NCBI RefSeq assembly: GCF_000807925.1
Contig: NZ_JRVC01000024.1
Span: 1-64,000 of the forward strand
From: Novosphingobium subterraneum
GTDB lineage: Bacteria; Pseudomonadota; Alphaproteobacteria; Sphingomonadales; Sphingomonadaceae
Direction of reading: 5' to 3'
Length of the DNA stretch: 64,000 nucleotides
Made by a program: the position numbers and the translations under genes. Below, one piece after another: positions 51,483 through 60,071 of this stretch (its first letter is position 1; every line of letters starts with the position of its first letter). The notes beneath the pieces are model-generated. The model searched no databases and had not been told where the DNA came from. It worked only from the letters and a program-made list of their open reading frames with translations.

Positions 51483-52552
51483 CGATGGGACAGGTTACCG
51501 CTTTGGCGCCTCGCGCAAGCAGCGACACGCCCTATTGGGCTCGGCTCTCGCGACCGAGGGAATGTAGTTATCCCGAGGGCGACTGGGAAATTCTTGCGGC
51601 TCACTGGTTCCCGGTCGCGAGATCGGAAGACTTGGGTGAGCAACCGGTCCAGACGAAGCTGCTGGACGTTAAACTGGTTGTCTACCGCACGAGTGACCGG
51701 ATCGTTGTAGCGCGTGACCTGTGCCCTCATCGCGGGGTTCCACTGAGCATGGGCTGGGTAGAGCACGATGAAATCGTCTGTCCCTATCACGGGTTGAGAT
51801 TTGCATCGGATGGCAAGTGCACTCGGATCCCAGCACAACCCAGTGTGGTGCCCTCGGATCGGTTTCGTGCGTCGGTCCTTCCTTCCGTAGAGCGATACGG
51901 CCTTGTCTGGACTTGCTTGGACTCGGTCGATGGCTTGCCGAAGATTACGGCATTCCCCGAGTGGGACGACGCAGGTTTTCAGCAGATAACCTGCCCTCCG
52001 GTTCCGATGCAAGCTGCGCCAGGAAGACAGATAGAAGGTTTCATCGATGTCGCCCACTTTGCATGGGTGCACGACAAAGCTTTCGCTGATCGCGACAACA
52101 GCGTTGTTCCTCTCTACAGCACGCGTACCACGGAGTACGGTTTCCAAAGTGAGTACATAAGCAACGTCAGCAATTTGCCCAAGGCACTTCGTCACCGAGA
52201 GCCTGAAGGATTCACATGGCGACGCGTGTTCGACGTATACCCGCCTTTCATGGCCATTCTCACGGTCCATTTTCCAGAAGATGGCAAGTTGCGGATCATG
52301 AATGTTGCGAGCCCCGCTTCAGCACGCGAAACTGTCCTGTATGTGCCGCTCGTACGGAATTTCGACACGACGGGGTCCCTGGAGGATGTTTACGCCTTCA
52401 ACGCGCAGATCTTCGCGGAGGACCAGGCAATAGTTGAGGCTCAATGTCCAGAGGACCTTCCTCTCGACACCGAGCAGGAGGCGCATTTTGCGGCGGATCG
52501 GTCGTCTGTTGCATACCGTAGAGCGCTTCGAGAACTTGGTCTTACAGGCTGA
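51479..52552 (+). CDS. Rieske non-heme iron oxygenase (HpxD/N-demethylase-like)
   Basis: A 357-residue oxygenase alpha subunit. The Rieske [2Fe-2S] ligands are Cys82, His84, Cys101 and His104 (LCPHRGVPLS...VCPYHGLRF). The mononuclear iron motif is Asp190-x2-His193-x4-His198 (IDVAHFAWVH). The C-terminal FAEDQAIVEAQCPEDLPLD is typical of the group holding Klebsiella HpxD, a (hypo)xanthine-oxidising enzyme, and the caffeine N-demethylases NdmA/NdmB. No reductase (HpxE/NdmD-like) or ferredoxin gene is in the window. It is the last gene before a strong terminator. Substrate is most likely a purine (inference). Confidence 0.85.
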   Translation: MTMGQVTALAPRASSDTPYWARLSRPRECSYPEGDWEILAAHWFPVARSEDLGEQPVQTKLLDVKLVVYRTSDRIVVARDLCPHRGVPLSMGWVEHDEIVCPYHGLRFASDGKCTRIPAQPSVVPSDRFRASVLPSVERYGLVWTCLDSVDGLPKITAFPEWDDAGFQQITCPPVPMQAAPGRQIEGFIDVAHFAWVHDKAFADRDNSVVPLYSTRTTEYGFQSEYISNVSNLPKALRHREPEGFTWRRVFDVYPPFMAILTVHFPEDGKLRIMNVASPASARETVLYVPLVRNFDTTGSLEDVYAFNAQIFAEDQAIVEAQCPEDLPLDTEQEAHFAADRSSVAYRRALRELGLTG

Positions 52553-52584
52553 GAGCAACGCACAAGATCGAAATTCCACCCTTT

Positions 52585-52615
52585 GGCGGCACCAGATCGG
52601 TGCCGCCTCCTTTTT
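52585..52615 (+). terminator. Rho-independent terminator of the uptake/oxygenase operon
   Basis: GGCGGCACC (52585-52593), loop AGATC, GGTGCCGCC (52599-52607), then TCCTTTTT. A perfect nine-pair G+C-rich stem followed by a T-run, 33 bases after the Rieske stop codon. It separates the first purine operon from the hpxW-led one. Confidence 0.88.
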
Positions 52616-52716
52616 GCCTAGGGTCTGCTGTCCTCAAATTGGCATCAGGGTGTCCGTCAATCGGTTCTTTTTGCGCTCGCTACTGTGCGGCAAATTAAGC
52701 GGGAAAGGCGACCTCC

Positions 52717-54327
52717 ATGTATCGAACGCAATGTACCTTCGCCGAACGGAGCTTGGTCGCGACTTCGCGCGACGGCATGGTTGTGGCTCCTCATTTTCTC
52801 GCTGCTGAGGCGGGAAGGGCGGTGCTGCGGGATGGGGGCAACGCAATCGAGGCAGCTGTCGCTGTCGCGGCAACAATTGCAGTTGTATACCCGCACATGA
52901 ATTCGATTGGGGGAGACGGCTTTTGGCTGATCGCGCATCCTGACGGGAGGGTGGTCGCGATCGATGCTTGCGGTCGATCCGCGCAGCAAGCGACACTCGA
53001 TTTATATCGGGGACTTGAGCAGGTTCCTTGGCGGGGGCCACTTGCTGCAAACACTGTCGCGGGGGCCATCTCGGGTTGGGGCGCTGCGCTTACTTGCGCT
53101 GCTGGCAATATGCCGCTCTCAAATCTGCTTTCTGCGGCAATCCACCATGCAGAGTCCGGGGTTAGGATCACCTCGGGCGGCGCCGCAAATGCTCGAACCA
53201 AAAGCGATGAGCTGCGCATCCAGCCCGGCAGTTATGCGGAAATCTATGAGCCGCAGGGTCGGCCGCTGCAGGAAGGTGAAATCCTGAGGCAACCAGCCCT
53301 GGCCAACACGTTGCGCCGGTTATCCGCTGAAGGTCTGGACAGCTTCTATCGGGGAGCGCTTGCCGATGATATCGCCCATGACCTGGCAGCTTTGGGCAGC
53401 CCCGTAAGCGCAACTGACCTCGCTTCGCACCATGCCGAACAGTGTGCTCCACTCTCGACACGAGTTGCCGGAGCCACCCTGTACAACCACCGTCCGCCTA
53501 CGCAGGGCATCGCCTCACTTCTGATACTGGCTCTCTCTGATCGCCTTGGGACCGGGTCCGCAGAAAGCTTCGCACATGTCCACGGACTGGTCGAAGCGAC
53601 AAAACAGGCGTTTCTATGGCGCGATGAGCATTGCGGTGATCCTGAATGGATGGACGCAAGTCCTCAGGAGCTTCTGTCCAGTTCTGACCGACTTGACGCA
53701 ATGGCGTCACGTATCGACCCCAACCGCGCGCTACCGTGGCCTTATCCGTCGCAAGAAGGCGACACGGTCTGGTTTGGGGTCGCCGATAGGGATGGCTGCA
53801 TGGTCTCGTGCATCCAATCGACCTATTTTGAGTTCGGCTCCGGCTTGGTACTGCCGCGAACGGGAATAACTTGGCAAAATCGAGGCGCCAGCTTTCGGTT
53901 GGCCGCGTCGGGTTGGAATGCTCTCAAGCCTGGCCGGAAGCCCTTTCACACGCTGAACCCTGCAGTGTGCCGTTTCGATGACGGCCGCACCATGGTGTAC
54001 GGAACCATGGGCGGCGAAGGCCAGCCGCAGACACAAGCAGCCATTTGGTCGCGTGTGGCGCGTTACAACGTGCCGCTGGGTGAAGCCGTGGCGCGGCCGC
54101 GCTGGTTGCTGGGACGAACCTGGGGTGAGAACAGCACCACACTCAAGCTTGAAGAAGGATTTCCGCCCGAACTCTACCAGGACCTCGCTGCGGCTGGACA
54201 CGACGTTGAGGTCGTCGCTTCGGCGAATTCGATGATGGGCCATGCCGGTGCGATCATGCGCGAGGCACATGGAAACCTTGAAGGGGCGAGTGACCCCCGA
54301 TGCGATGGAATGGCTGCAGCATGTTGA
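52717..54327 (+). CDS. hpxW: Oxamate amidohydrolase-like Ntn hydrolase (gamma-glutamyltransferase family)
   Basis: A 536-residue protein of the gamma-glutamyltransferase fold. In Klebsiella, HpxW of this family hydrolyses oxamate to oxalate and ammonia at the end of the urate pathway. Features: VVAPHFLAAEAGRAVLRDGGNAIEAAVAV and MNSIGGDGFW in the large-subunit part, and the autoprocessing site at about Thr350 (EGDTVWFGVADRDG) that would become the small-subunit nucleophile. FGSGLVLPRTGITWQNR and YGTMGGEGQPQTQA follow. There is no signal peptide, unlike periplasmic glutathione hydrolases. It heads the second purine operon and overlaps the allantoate amidohydrolase gene by seven bases. A true gamma-glutamyl hydrolase is the alternative. 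Confidence 0.8.
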   Translation: MYRTQCTFAERSLVATSRDGMVVAPHFLAAEAGRAVLRDGGNAIEAAVAVAATIAVVYPHMNSIGGDGFWLIAHPDGRVVAIDACGRSAQQATLDLYRGLEQVPWRGPLAANTVAGAISGWGAALTCAAGNMPLSNLLSAAIHHAESGVRITSGGAANARTKSDELRIQPGSYAEIYEPQGRPLQEGEILRQPALANTLRRLSAEGLDSFYRGALADDIAHDLAALGSPVSATDLASHHAEQCAPLSTRVAGATLYNHRPPTQGIASLLILALSDRLGTGSAESFAHVHGLVEATKQAFLWRDEHCGDPEWMDASPQELLSSSDRLDAMASRIDPNRALPWPYPSQEGDTVWFGVADRDGCMVSCIQSTYFEFGSGLVLPRTGITWQNRGASFRLAASGWNALKPGRKPFHTLNPAVCRFDDGRTMVYGTMGGEGQPQTQAAIWSRVARYNVPLGEAVARPRWLLGRTWGENSTTLKLEEGFPPELYQDLAAAGHDVEVVASANSMMGHAGAIMREAHGNLEGASDPRCDGMAAAC

Positions 54328-55571
54328 ACCCATCTACTGGCGGAGGCGGGGCGCGTGCCGTTGGTCGCTGCATCCTTCTCGGACGTGCGCCTTATTCGGA
54401 CCTCGAGGATGCGCTGTACCGCGGATACCTCACGCCAGCCTACTGGGCGTCACAAACGCGGGTGCGTGAATGGATGGAAGAGGCGGGCATGACAGTTCAT
54501 GTCGACCCTGCTGCCAATCTCGTGGGCCGATATGAGGGAAGCGATCCCGAAGCGCCATGCTTGATAATCGGTAGCCACCTCGACAGCGTGCGTGACGCAG
54601 GTTGTTTTGATGGACCATTGGGCATCATGCTTGGTGTCGAGGTTGTCGCGGCGCTTTCTGCCGCGGGTCGCAGGATGCCGTTTCCGATCGAGGTCTACGC
54701 ATTCGGTGACGAAGAGGGCTCCCGATTCCCCGCTGCCATGCTGACCAGCCGGGCAGTTGCAGGTACGCTCCAGCCAGCCCAACTCGACGTTGCTGATGCC
54801 GAAGGAGTCCGGTTGCTAGATGCCGGCGTAGAACTGTCGGCCTATTTGGACGCTGCCAAACGGCCCGGGACTGTGCTTGCCTACCTGGAGGCCCACATTG
54901 AACAAGGCCCGGTCCTCGAAGCAAATGACATCGCAATCGGCACGGTAACTGGTATCGCAGCTCAGTTACGTTATGCCGTCAAGGTTCGGGGTACTGCGGG
55001 CCATGCCGGGACCACCGCGATGGGCCTGCGCAAAGATGCCTTGGCCGGCGCCGCGGCGATGATCCTTGCGGTCGAACAGACTGCCTCCGCAGCCGCATCC
55101 GCGCTGGTGGCGACAGTCGGTCGGATCGAAGCGCGCCCGGGCGCGCCCAATGTGATCTGCGGTGAAGTCTCGTTTTCCCTGGACATTCGCAGCGGCGATC
55201 AAGATCGCAGAGATGAAGCCGCCCGGTTGATCCTGGGGCAACTCAGCGACCTTGCTGCTGGCCGCAATCTCGAAATCGAGATTGAACTGGTCCATGATCT
55301 CCCCGCGAGCCCGTGTGATCCTCATTTGATGAGATTGATGGACGAGGCCAGCGCGGCAGCAGGATGCGCGCCATTCCGGCTCGTATCCGGTGCCGGCCAC
55401 GACGCAATGGTGATGGCTGCCATCTGCCCCACTGTAATGTTGTTCATACGCTGCAGAGGCGGCGTCAGTCACAACCCTGCCGAACATGTCGACCCTGCGG
55501 ATGCCGAAGCAGCGTTGGTGGCGATGCTCGGCTTTGTCGAACGCTTGGGAGCGAACCATGACAGAGCTTGA
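54321..55571 (+). CDS. allC: Allantoate amidohydrolase (M20 family)
   Basis: A 416-residue cytoplasmic zinc hydrolase that removes one ureido group of allantoate as CO2 and ammonia, giving ureidoglycine (HpxK/AllC role). M20 motifs: GSHLDSVRDAGCFDGPLG (His and bridging Asp), FGDEEGSRFP (Glu pair), LEAHIEQGPVLE (His) and the C-terminal GAGHDAMVMA. ATG 54321 is taken over an upstream ATG because it gives the normal N-terminus. Related beta-ureidopropionase and N-carbamoyl amino acid hydrolases share these motifs; operon context favours allantoate. Confidence 0.85.
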   Translation: MLNPSTGGGGARAVGRCILLGRAPYSDLEDALYRGYLTPAYWASQTRVREWMEEAGMTVHVDPAANLVGRYEGSDPEAPCLIIGSHLDSVRDAGCFDGPLGIMLGVEVVAALSAAGRRMPFPIEVYAFGDEEGSRFPAAMLTSRAVAGTLQPAQLDVADAEGVRLLDAGVELSAYLDAAKRPGTVLAYLEAHIEQGPVLEANDIAIGTVTGIAAQLRYAVKVRGTAGHAGTTAMGLRKDALAGAAAMILAVEQTASAAASALVATVGRIEARPGAPNVICGEVSFSLDIRSGDQDRRDEAARLILGQLSDLAAGRNLEIEIELVHDLPASPCDPHLMRLMDEASAAAGCAPFRLVSGAGHDAMVMAAICPTVMLFIRCRGGVSHNPAEHVDPADAEAALVAMLGFVERLGANHDRA

Positions 55572-56799
55572 TGCCCTTCTTTTTGGCGAGATTGACCCGC
55601 CGCAGCGCCTGCTCATGGGGCCGGGCCCAGTGAACGCTCACCCGCGCGTTCTGCGCGCCATGTCGGCTGACCTGCTCGGCCAGTTCGATCCCGAAATGAC
55701 CGAGTTCATGAACCAGGTCATGGCGCTCTACCGCCCGGTGTTCGGGACGCAGAACCAGTGGACCATGCTGATCGACGGCACCGCCCGCGCAGCGATCGAG
55801 GCATCGCTGGTCAGCCTCGTCGAGCCTGGCGACACCGTGCTCGTGGTCAATTTCGGACGCTTCGGCCTGCTCCTTACCGAAATCCTCACGCGCCTCGGCG
55901 CCAAGATCGAGACGATAAGCGCGCCGTGGGGCCAAGTCGTGCCGCTCGAGGCGATTGCCGATGCGATCGAACGGGTTGGCCCCAAGGTGGTGGCGACGGT
56001 GCATGGCGATACCTCCACCACCATGGCTCAGCCGCTCGAAGGGCTAGGCTCGCTGTGCCAGGCGGCGGGGGCCACTGTATATGTCGATGCAACGGCTACG
56101 CTCGGCGGTATGGAAATCGCGGCGGATCGCTGGGGCGTCGATGTGGTGACGGGTGGCCTGCAGAAGTGCCTCGGCGGCCCGTCGGGATCGGCACCGATCA
56201 CGATTTCAGACCGTGCGGCAGAGCGCATTTTCGCAAGGCGGCACGTCGAACAGGGCATCCGCCGCGCGGACATCGTCGACGGGGCAGGCCCACGGATCGC
56301 GTCGAACTACTTCGATCTGGCGATGATCATTGACTACTGGTCCGACAAGCGACTGAACCATCATACCGAGGCGACATCGATGCTATATGCCGCGCGAGAA
56401 TGCGCGCGGGTGGCGTTAGGCGAGGGGCTGGATGCGCGTTTCGCCCGGCACCGCAAGGCAGGCGCGGCGATGACCGCAGGCTTGCGTGCAATGGGTCTTC
56501 GCGTGTTCGGCGATGATGCACACCGCATGACCAACGTCACCGGCGTGTACATCCCAGAAGGGATCGATGGCGAAGCGGTGCGCACGACAATGCGTGAACA
56601 CTTCGAGATCGAGATCGGCACCGCCTTTGGACCGCTGCAGGGCAAGATCTGGCGGCTAGGCGCGATGGGCTACAACGCAATGAAGCACAAGGTGCTGCTG
56701 ACATTGGGCGCGCTCGAAGCCTGCTTGAAAGCGCAAGGCTTCATGCTGCCGCTCGGTGAAGCGGTCCCTGCGGCGCTGGCGACGTGGGAGGCGGAATGA
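55558..56799 (+). CDS. pucG: Ureidoglycine-glyoxylate aminotransferase
   Basis: A 413-residue PLP class V aminotransferase. RLLMGPGPVNAHPRVLRAMS near the start and the PLP lysine in TGGLQKCLGGPSG mark the alanine-glyoxylate aminotransferase subgroup. PucG (Bacillus) and HpxJ (Klebsiella) move the amino group of ureidoglycine to glyoxylate, forming oxalurate and glycine. The oxalurate-degrading hpx genes in the same cluster, and the absence of ureidoglycine aminohydrolase (allE) and ureidoglycolate lyase (allA), support this over a serine- or alanine-glyoxylate role. The start overlaps allC by 14 bases. Confidence 0.85.
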   Translation: MTELDALLFGEIDPPQRLLMGPGPVNAHPRVLRAMSADLLGQFDPEMTEFMNQVMALYRPVFGTQNQWTMLIDGTARAAIEASLVSLVEPGDTVLVVNFGRFGLLLTEILTRLGAKIETISAPWGQVVPLEAIADAIERVGPKVVATVHGDTSTTMAQPLEGLGSLCQAAGATVYVDATATLGGMEIAADRWGVDVVTGGLQKCLGGPSGSAPITISDRAAERIFARRHVEQGIRRADIVDGAGPRIASNYFDLAMIIDYWSDKRLNHHTEATSMLYAARECARVALGEGLDARFARHRKAGAAMTAGLRAMGLRVFGDDAHRMTNVTGVYIPEGIDGEAVRTTMREHFEIEIGTAFGPLQGKIWRLGAMGYNAMKHKVLLTLGALEACLKAQGFMLPLGEAVPAALATWEAE

Positions 56800-57698
56800 C
56801 GGCCCTGCGTGATCTCGTCGGCTATGGCCCGACGCCGCCCGAGGCAGCATGGCCCGGCGACGCGCGGGTGGCCGTGCAGTTCGTGATCAACTACGAAGAA
56901 GGCGCGGAAAACTCCGTGCTTAACGGTGACAAAGGCTCCGAAGCGTTCCTGTCAGACATGGTCGGTGCAGGCTCTCACCCGGCGCGCGCGATGGCGATGG
57001 AGAGTCTCTACGAATATGGCAGCCGCGCCGGCTTCTGGCGCCTGCATCGCCTGTTCGCCGAACGCCGCGTGCCGGTGACGGTATTCGGTGTGGCTGCAGC
57101 ATTGGAGATGAACCCCGCCGCGGTCGACGCGATGCTTGCAGCCGATTGGGAGATCGCCAGCCACGGCTATCGCTGGATCGACTACCAGTACGTGCCCGAA
57201 GACATCGAGCGCGAACATATCGCCAGCGCTATCGAAGTGCACAGCCAGGTCACGGGAAGCCGTCCGCTCGGCTGGTATCAGGGGCGCACATCGCCGCAGA
57301 CCGCCCGCCTCGTCGTAGAGGAAGGCGGCTTCCTCTACGATGCCGACAGCTACGCAGATGACGTGCCTTACTGGGATACGCGCCACGGCAAGCCGCAGCT
57401 GATCGTGCCCTATTCGCTCGACGCCAACGACATGAAAATGGTCGCGCTTAACGGCTTCACCGAAGGGGAACAGTTCTTCCGCTACTTACGCGACACGTTC
57501 GAGCAGCTGCGCGCGGAAGGTGGGCGGATGATGTCCATCGGGCTCCACGGCCGCATCGCCGGTCGCCCCGCGCGCGCGCGCGCCGTCGCGCGCTTCGTTG
57601 ATCACGTGATGGCCAGCGGCGATGCCTGGATCGCACGCCGGATCGACGTCGCGCGGCATTGGATCGACCGGCACCCCTATGTGGGAGGCCCAGCATGA
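56796..57698 (+). CDS. puuE: Allantoinase PuuE (polysaccharide-deacetylase fold)
   Basis: A 300-residue cofactor-independent allantoinase: it opens allantoin to allantoate. It starts DLVGYGPTPPEAAWPGDARVAVQFVINYEEGAENSVLNGD, a diagnostic PuuE block. Then come YEYGSRAGFWRLHRLFAE, IASHGYRWIDYQ, GWYQGRTSPQTARL and SIGLHGRIAGRPAR. ATGA overlap with pucG upstream and with hpxZ downstream. Confidence 0.93.
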   Translation: MTALRDLVGYGPTPPEAAWPGDARVAVQFVINYEEGAENSVLNGDKGSEAFLSDMVGAGSHPARAMAMESLYEYGSRAGFWRLHRLFAERRVPVTVFGVAAALEMNPAAVDAMLAADWEIASHGYRWIDYQYVPEDIEREHIASAIEVHSQVTGSRPLGWYQGRTSPQTARLVVEEGGFLYDADSYADDVPYWDTRHGKPQLIVPYSLDANDMKMVALNGFTEGEQFFRYLRDTFEQLRAEGGRMMSIGLHGRIAGRPARARAVARFVDHVMASGDAWIARRIDVARHWIDRHPYVGGPA

Positions 57699-58075
57699 CA
57701 ATTGACGATCCTGCCCTCCTTGCCGAAGTGACCGCGGCGTTCCACGCCTATGAAGCCGCGCTGATGGCCGACGACATCGCCGCGATGGACGCGCTGTTCC
57801 ACGATGCGCCGACGACCAACCGGTTCGGCGTGGGCGAAGTGCTCTGGGGGATCGAGGCGATCCGCGATTTCCGCAAAGGCCGTGGCGGATCGCCCCAGCG
57901 CCGGCTCGGCCACGTCGCGATCACCGTCTACGGCGACCGTTTTGCCACGGCCGATGCCGAGTTCTTCCGCGAGGGCGCCGAGCGGCGCGGACGGCAGTCA
58001 CAGGCATGGGTCAAGTTCGAAGACGGCTGGAAGGTCGTTTCCGCCCACGTCAGCCTCGAAGGAGTGACCTCGTGA
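57695..58075 (+). CDS. hpxZ: HpxZ-like protein (DUF3225, AtzH family)
   Basis: A 126-residue NTF2/SnoaL-like fold protein. NRFGVGEVLWGIEAIRDFRKGRGG and RRGRQSQAWVKFEDGWKVVSAHVSL are typical of HpxZ, encoded with HpxXY in oxalurate-using Klebsiella. The relative AtzH acts in the breakdown of carboxylated biuret/urea intermediates in cyanurate catabolism. Here it probably completes or assists oxalurate hydrolysis. It is separated from hpxXY by the urate genes, unlike the Klebsiella hpxWXYZ order. Confidence 0.85.
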   Translation: MTIDDPALLAEVTAAFHAYEAALMADDIAAMDALFHDAPTTNRFGVGEVLWGIEAIRDFRKGRGGSPQRRLGHVAITVYGDRFATADAEFFREGAERRGRQSQAWVKFEDGWKVVSAHVSLEGVTS

Positions 58076-58512
58076 CTGCATTGTTCGAGCATAGCCCCTG
58101 GGTCGAAGCGCGCGCCGACGCGCTGCCGGCGACCGGACACCGGCACGCCGATCTGATGGCGGTGGTCCACGCCGCCTCGGCCGATGAACAGCTTGCGCTG
58201 ATCCGCGCGCACCCGGAGCTCGCCGGCAAGGCGGCGATTGACCGCACCTTGACCGCCGCATCCGCCGCCGAGCAGGCGAGCGCCGGGCTAGATCGGCTGA
58301 GCGAGGCGGAGTTTGCCCGGTTTCACGCGCTGAACGCCGCCTATCGCGAACGCTTCGATTTCCCCTTCATCATCTGCGTCCGCCTGACCGACAAGGCGGG
58401 CATTCTGGCCGCGATGGAGCAGCGCCTACGCAACGACCGCGAAACCGAGATTGTCACCGCGATCGCCCAGATCGGCGAGATCGTCCGCCTTCGGCTGGAG
58501 GATCAGGCATGA
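58072..58512 (+). CDS. uraD: OHCU decarboxylase
   Basis: A 146-residue enzyme that decarboxylates 2-oxo-4-hydroxy-4-carboxy-5-ureidoimidazoline to S-allantoin. Motifs: FEHSPWVEARA, IRAHPELAGKAA, FARFHALNAAYRERFDFPFIICVR. The GTG at 58072 overlaps the hpxZ stop as GTGA; an ATG start further upstream would lie inside hpxZ. Follows hpxZ and precedes puuD in one coupled block. Confidence 0.92.
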   Translation: MTALFEHSPWVEARADALPATGHRHADLMAVVHAASADEQLALIRAHPELAGKAAIDRTLTAASAAEQASAGLDRLSEAEFARFHALNAAYRERFDFPFIICVRLTDKAGILAAMEQRLRNDRETEIVTAIAQIGEIVRLRLEDQA

Positions 58513-59714
58513 CCTTCGACCTGCTCGAATGGCTGAACCTTGCCATCCGGTGGTTCCATCTGACCGCCGGCATCGCGTGGATCGGCTCGTCGTTCTACTT
58601 CGTCTGGCTCGACAACCACCTCGTGGCGCCCAAGCAGGGGGACGCGTCCGGCGAAGTCTGGTCCGTCCACGGCGGCGGCTTCTACCACAAGCAGAAGTAT
58701 CAGGTCGCGCCGGCCCAAATGCCGGAAGACCTGCACTGGTTCAAATGGGAGGCCTATACCACTTGGATCACCGGCTTTTCGCTGCTGGTGCTGGTTTACT
58801 ACGTCGGCGCGTCAAGCTTCCTGCTCGATCCGGCCAAGTCCAGCCTGAACGCGTCGGATGCGATCATGCTCGGGCTGTTCTCGCTCGCAGCGGGCTGGGG
58901 GTTCTACGACGTCCTGTGCCGTTCGCCGCTTGGCAAGGACAATCGCGTGGTGGGCGTTGTCTGGTTCGCCTTCCTGCTGTTTGCCGCGTGGTTCCTCAAT
59001 TCGGTGTTCAATGCACGCGGGGCCTATCTGCACGTCGGCGCGATCATGGGTACGGCGATGGTCGGCAACGTGTTCTTCGTGATCATTCCCAACCAGCGCA
59101 AGGTTGTCGCCGCTCTGATCGCGGGCCGCGAACCAGATCCGGCCTTGGGCAAGGCGGCCAAGCAGCGCTCGCTCCACAACAATTACATGACGCTGCCGGT
59201 GCTGTTCATCATGATCAGCCACCATTATGCGATGACCTACGGCGCCGCCCGGCCGTGGCTGGTGCTGGCGTTGGTCGGGCTCACCGGCGTCGCCGTGCGC
59301 CACGTCTTCAATCTGCGTCATCGTGGCGCGCCGACCGGCCAGGCGATGCTGGTGGCAGGCGCAATGGCTCTGGTCATGGTGACCTACGTTTCGGCCGAGA
59401 AGCTGACTCTGCCGGCGGAGGCGAAGGCGAAGGCGGTCGAGGCGGATGCAGCCCCCGCCAGCTATGCCAGCGTCCAGCCGATCTTCACAAAGCACTGCAT
59501 CTCCTGCCACGTCGAACATCCGAGCAATGCGGCGTTCACCGCGCCACCGCTGGGGGTCGAACTCGACAGCTACGAGCATGCGCGCATCTATGCGCCCCGC
59601 GTGAAGAAGGTCACCGTCGACAGCGAGATCATGCCACTCGGTAACGCGACTGGCATCACGCGCGCCGAACGCGACGCCATCGGCCGCTGGATCGCGGCGG
59701 GAGCCCCGCAATGA
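58509..59714 (+). CDS. puuD: Membrane urate oxidase PuuD with cytochrome c domain
   Basis: A 401-residue membrane enzyme: seven or eight hydrophobic segments in the first 300 residues (PuuD/DUF989 domain with WFHLTAGIAWIGSSFYFVWLDNHL and GGGFYHKQKYQVAP), then a C-terminal cytochrome c domain with Cys330-Ile-Ser-Cys333-His334 and a distal EIMPLGNATG methionine. It oxidises urate to 5-hydroxyisourate and passes electrons to the respiratory chain instead of making hydrogen peroxide. ATGA overlap with uraD and uraH. Confidence 0.93.
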   Translation: MTFDLLEWLNLAIRWFHLTAGIAWIGSSFYFVWLDNHLVAPKQGDASGEVWSVHGGGFYHKQKYQVAPAQMPEDLHWFKWEAYTTWITGFSLLVLVYYVGASSFLLDPAKSSLNASDAIMLGLFSLAAGWGFYDVLCRSPLGKDNRVVGVVWFAFLLFAAWFLNSVFNARGAYLHVGAIMGTAMVGNVFFVIIPNQRKVVAALIAGREPDPALGKAAKQRSLHNNYMTLPVLFIMISHHYAMTYGAARPWLVLALVGLTGVAVRHVFNLRHRGAPTGQAMLVAGAMALVMVTYVSAEKLTLPAEAKAKAVEADAAPASYASVQPIFTKHCISCHVEHPSNAAFTAPPLGVELDSYEHARIYAPRVKKVTVDSEIMPLGNATGITRAERDAIGRWIAAGAPQ

Positions 59715-60040
59715 GCACGCTTTCAACCCATGTCCTGGACACGATGCATGGCCGTCCGGCTGCGGCGGTGAGGCTGTGCTTGGAGGATGCGTTCGGCGTC
59801 GCGTTGTTCACAGGCGAGACCAATTCCGACGGTCGCTGCCCCGGCATGCCCGAGCTGCCGCCGGGCCGCTACGCCCTGACGTTCGACGTTGCAGCCTACT
59901 TCGTAGGCGCTGGCGTCGCGCTGTCCGATCCGCCGTTCCTCGACAAGGTGCGGATCGCCTTCGGCATGGCGGATGCGGGACATTACCACGTGCCGCTGCT
60001 CGTCTCGCCCTTCGCTTATTCGACCTACCGGGGCAGCTGA
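59711..60040 (+). CDS. uraH: 5-hydroxyisourate hydrolase
   Basis: A 109-residue transthyretin-like enzyme that hydrolyses 5-hydroxyisourate to OHCU. It starts LSTHVLDTMHGRPA with the catalytic His, has TNSDGRCPG in the middle and ends FAYSTYRGS, the C-terminal tetrapeptide diagnostic for HIU hydrolases. It would act directly after PuuD, to whose gene it is coupled by ATGA. Confidence 0.95.
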   Translation: MSTLSTHVLDTMHGRPAAAVRLCLEDAFGVALFTGETNSDGRCPGMPELPPGRYALTFDVAAYFVGAGVALSDPPFLDKVRIAFGMADAGHYHVPLLVSPFAYSTYRGS

Positions 60041-60071
60041 ATGTCCAGCCTTCCAAAGAGGATTATTTCAC

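Noticed and set aside
52717..54327. Ordinary periplasmic glutathione hydrolase (ggt)
   Set aside because: No signal peptide, and its position with hpxX, hpxY, hpxZ and allantoate genes fits HpxW better; kept only as the alternative in the annotation.
57580..57600. CGCGCGCGCG simple repeat within puuE
   Set aside because: A short alternating run encoding Arg-Ala residues in frame; ordinary for high-G+C coding sequence.
58451..59644. 397-codon plus-strand frame inside uraD-puuD
   Set aside because: Shifted frame of puuD; the puuD frame has the membrane domain and CxxCH site, this one is Arg-rich and featureless.
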